Positions 5,278-7,671 of a stretch of DNA of 7,671 bases are shown one piece after another. A model generated the notes under the pieces. That model was given only the letters and a program-made list of their open reading frames with translations, searched no databases and was not told the origin of the DNA. The stretch is from Bacillota bacterium. GTDB taxonomy: Bacteria; Bacillota; Clostridia; Oscillospirales; Oscillospiraceae. The translations under genes and the position numbers were made by a program. Position 1 is the stretch's first letter; each line of letters begins with the position of its first letter. The stretch is from contig JAEWYA010000118.1 in NCBI GenBank assembly GCA_023395775.1, positions 1 to 7,671 of the forward strand, in the 5' to 3' direction.

Positions 5278-7647
5278 ATGGAGGAAATCAGATTGAGCAT
5301 GAAGAAACGGACCGCGTCGGCACTGCTGGCTGCGGTCATGCTGGCGTCGTCGGTGCAGGCGGCGCTGGCGGCACAGCCGGATTATCTGACCCGCGGCGAG
5401 GTGGCGGATATGCTGGTGGCCGCGGCGGACGACTATAACCCAGGGGTGAAGAAGACCGATATTCTGCGGGGATATTCCGACGGCAGTCTCCATGAGGAGC
5501 GGTCCGTCACCCGCGCGCAGGCGCTGGTGATGCTGCGCCGGGCCTTTGGCGGCGATCTGCCTGTCCCCGTGGGCGATAATGCCCGCAGCGGGTATTCCAG
5601 CGCCAATTTTATCGATCTGCCCGCATGGGCGGCGGAGGATCTTCAGGACGTGCTGTCCACAGGCATCGTGGCGGGTACCAGCGCGACCACATTCTCCCCC
5701 AACAATTATGTGACGGAGCGGCAGATGGAGCTGTTCATCCAGCGAACCTATGCGCTGGAGGGAACAAATCTGAAGGATGACTTTTATGCCTCGGTCAATA
5801 AGAAAGCGCTGGATTCCAGCGTAATAAAAACCGGCTACACCGGAACCGGCAGCTTCAACGATCTGGCGATCACGGTAAACCAACAGGTGGCGCAGATCAT
5901 CAGGGAGACCGCCGCGTCACCTAAGACCGAGGGAGAGAAAAAAATCTCCGCCCTGTACAACAATATCCTGAACACGGACGCACGAAACAAGGCGGGTATC
6001 ACGCCCATCCGGCCCTATCTGGACGCGGTGGACAACGCTAAAACGCTGGACGAACTGATGGCGGCCAGGAATCTCGTCTATCAGAAACTGGGCGCCAGCC
6101 TGCTGCTGGGCTTTGGCCTGACGGTGGACGCCAAGAACAGCAATGTGTACGATCTGGCTTTCAGTGCGTTCTATCCTTCTCTGGGACAGAGTGGCTATGA
6201 AAATGCAACCGACAGCCAGAAGACGGCCTATCTGACCTATGTTGCCGCGCTGCTCAAGCTGGTGGGGACGCCTGAGGCTGACGCACAGACGCAGGCCCGT
6301 CAGATCTGGGATATGGAGGCGTCCATTGCCGCCAAGTCCCTGACCAATCAGGAACTTCAGGATGTGGATAAGACCTATAACCTCTATACCATGGCGAAGC
6401 TTCAAAAATTGTTTCCCAATGTGGACCTGAGCGCGGTCTTTGCCCAGACCGGCTATACCCAGACCGACAAGATCGTGGTGTCGGATGCGGGGGCGCTGAA
6501 AGCCGGAGCGGCATACTTGGACGGGGCGCATCTGGAGCTGCTGAAAACCTGCTGCCGTCTGGAGCTGGCCATGAGCTACGGTGCGCTTTTGAATCAGGAA
6601 TTCACCGACGCGTCCAACGCGTTCCAGCAGGCGTACATGGGTTCCACCGGGTCTGTCTCTGAGGAGGAGCTGGCCGCGCAGTACGTTCAGTCGCTGATGA
6701 GCGATTATCTGGGTATGGCATATGTGGACCGTCATTTCTCCGCGGCAGCCAAGGCTGATGTGGAAAAGATGGTGAAGGAGATGCTGGCCGTCTATAAGGA
6801 GCGGATTCAGAAGCTGACATGGATGCAGGACGCGACCAAGGCAAAGGCCATCCGCAAGCTGGAGACCATGAAGCTGAACATCGGCTATCCCGATATATGG
6901 AAAGACGATCTGAAGGATACGGAGTTTTTGACTGCGGCGCAGGGCGGCAGCTTTTTCGATAATGTTGTCGCGATCGCCAAGACCCAAAGGGCCCTGTCAA
7001 TCCAATATCAAAAGGACGGCGTGGACAAGACCGATTGGCCCATGACGCCGGACACTGTGAATGCCTGCTACAGCGATGTCGACAACTCGATTACCTTCCC
7101 CGCAGCCATTTTGCAGCAGCCATTTTATGATGTGAACGCTACCTACGAGCAGAATCTGGGACGAGTGGGCTATGTGATCGCCCACGAGGTCACCCACGCT
7201 TTTGACAACAACGGGGCAAAGTACGACGAGAAGGGCAATGCCGCCGACTGGTGGACCGCTGCGGACTACTCCGCGTTTCAAAGCCTGTGCGGTCGGGTTG
7301 CGGAGCTATACGACAAGAAGGAGGCCGCGCCCGGGATCACCTGTAACGGGGCGCTGACTCTTTCGGAGAACATTGCGGACCTAGGCGCCATGGCCTGCAT
7401 TACGGAAATGGAGGGAAAGCGTGCCCAGCCGGACTATAAGGCGCTGTACACCGCCTCGGCGGAGATCTGGTGCTCCAGCTATCCCCGGGAGATGAAGCAG
7501 TATCTGGCTCAGGCCGACGTCCACGCGCCTGATAAGCTGCGGGGCAGTCTGGTTTTGCAGAACTTCCAGCCGTTCTATGACGCTTTCGGCATCACTGCCA
7601 GCGACGGGATGTGGCTGGCTCCGGAGGACCGGGTCGTGATCTGGTAA
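5278..7647 (+). CDS. Secreted cell-wall M13 (neprilysin/PepO-type) zinc metallopeptidase with N-terminal SLH repeats
   Basis: A zinc endopeptidase expected outside the membrane, held to the wall by SLH repeats; M13 enzymes cut oligopeptides. It has 789 residues. Numbering from 5278: signal peptide about 8-31 (KKR, hydrophobic core, ALA end), SLH-like units at about 37-91 (GYSDGS...VTRAQ) and 111-160 (FIDLPAW...GIVAG), and the M13 N-terminal domain from DDFYASVN (167-174). Catalytic block: NACY (595-598; family NAYY/NAFY), HEVTH (H636, E637, H640), SENIAD with the third zinc ligand E697 and with D701, and the C-terminal end RVVIW. R755 sits at the substrate-carboxylate arginine, but GS follows where the family has VN. 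The start is uncertain: ATG 5278 has GGAG 6 nt upstream (5268-5271). TTG 5293 and ATG 5299 follow GGAGG (5280-5284) by 8 and 14 nt. All keep the signal peptide. It has its own promoter at 5199. Confidence 0.92.
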   Translation: MEEIRLSMKKRTASALLAAVMLASSVQAALAAQPDYLTRGEVADMLVAAADDYNPGVKKTDILRGYSDGSLHEERSVTRAQALVMLRRAFGGDLPVPVGDNARSGYSSANFIDLPAWAAEDLQDVLSTGIVAGTSATTFSPNNYVTERQMELFIQRTYALEGTNLKDDFYASVNKKALDSSVIKTGYTGTGSFNDLAITVNQQVAQIIRETAASPKTEGEKKISALYNNILNTDARNKAGITPIRPYLDAVDNAKTLDELMAARNLVYQKLGASLLLGFGLTVDAKNSNVYDLAFSAFYPSLGQSGYENATDSQKTAYLTYVAALLKLVGTPEADAQTQARQIWDMEASIAAKSLTNQELQDVDKTYNLYTMAKLQKLFPNVDLSAVFAQTGYTQTDKIVVSDAGALKAGAAYLDGAHLELLKTCCRLELAMSYGALLNQEFTDASNAFQQAYMGSTGSVSEEELAAQYVQSLMSDYLGMAYVDRHFSAAAKADVEKMVKEMLAVYKERIQKLTWMQDATKAKAIRKLETMKLNIGYPDIWKDDLKDTEFLTAAQGGSFFDNVVAIAKTQRALSIQYQKDGVDKTDWPMTPDTVNACYSDVDNSITFPAAILQQPFYDVNATYEQNLGRVGYVIAHEVTHAFDNNGAKYDEKGNAADWWTAADYSAFQSLCGRVAELYDKKEAAPGITCNGALTLSENIADLGAMACITEMEGKRAQPDYKALYTASAEIWCSSYPREMKQYLAQADVHAPDKLRGSLVLQNFQPFYDAFGITASDGMWLAPEDRVVIW

Positions 7648-7671
7648 TTCCACGCTGACGAAATAACGCCG

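Noticed and set aside
1..7671. CRISPR arrays, tRNA/rRNA genes, insertion sequences, phage or toxin-antitoxin genes
   Set aside because: I looked on both strands and found no spaced direct repeats, cloverleaf sequences, transposase or integrase motifs, or small toxin-antitoxin pairs. The window reads as ordinary chromosomal genes.

Overview
The window looks like a stretch of chromosome from a GC-rich, anaerobic, Gram-positive gut-type Firmicute, most likely of the Oscillospiraceae/Clostridia group. This is inferred from the gene families (type II pantothenate kinase, clostridial-type nicotinate phosphoribosyltransferase, a TtcA-like PP-loop protein, an S-layer-homology protein fused to an M13 peptidase), from strong GGAGG-type ribosome sites, and from GC-rich codon use. 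No named species can be assigned from the sequence alone.

Layout. (1) Positions 1-488, minus strand: the first ~162 residues of a type II pantothenate kinase (CoA synthesis); the gene runs off the left edge. (2) Positions 489-707: a divergent control region with two well-formed sigma-A-type promoters back to back and a 7-bp-arm inverted repeat lying on the -35 box of the kinase promoter. (3) Positions 708-3802, extending to 4724, plus strand: nicotinate phosphoribosyltransferase (NAD salvage), cardiolipin synthase, then a TtcA-like tRNA-thiolation protein. The gaps are 77 and 55 nt, with no convincing terminator between the genes, so they may form one transcription unit. It ends at a perfect 34-nt palindrome with T-runs on both sides (4749-4786). 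(4) Positions 4863-5045, minus strand: a 60-residue two-helix membrane protein converging on that terminator. (5) Positions 5046-5277: a second divergent control region holding a promoter (TTGACA-17-TAGTAT) whose -10 box is covered by nested dyads. (6) Positions 5278-7647, plus strand: a secreted, cell-wall-type SLH/M13 metallopeptidase of 789 residues, complete.

The genes are mostly housekeeping: cofactor precursors (CoA and NAD, from one divergent promoter region), membrane lipid and tRNA modification. They are followed by a surface protease with its own apparently regulated promoter. I see no tRNA or rRNA gene, CRISPR array, insertion sequence, phage gene or obvious new multi-gene system. 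The points most worth a second look are the two regulatory regions and the altered substrate-binding segment of the M13 peptidase.
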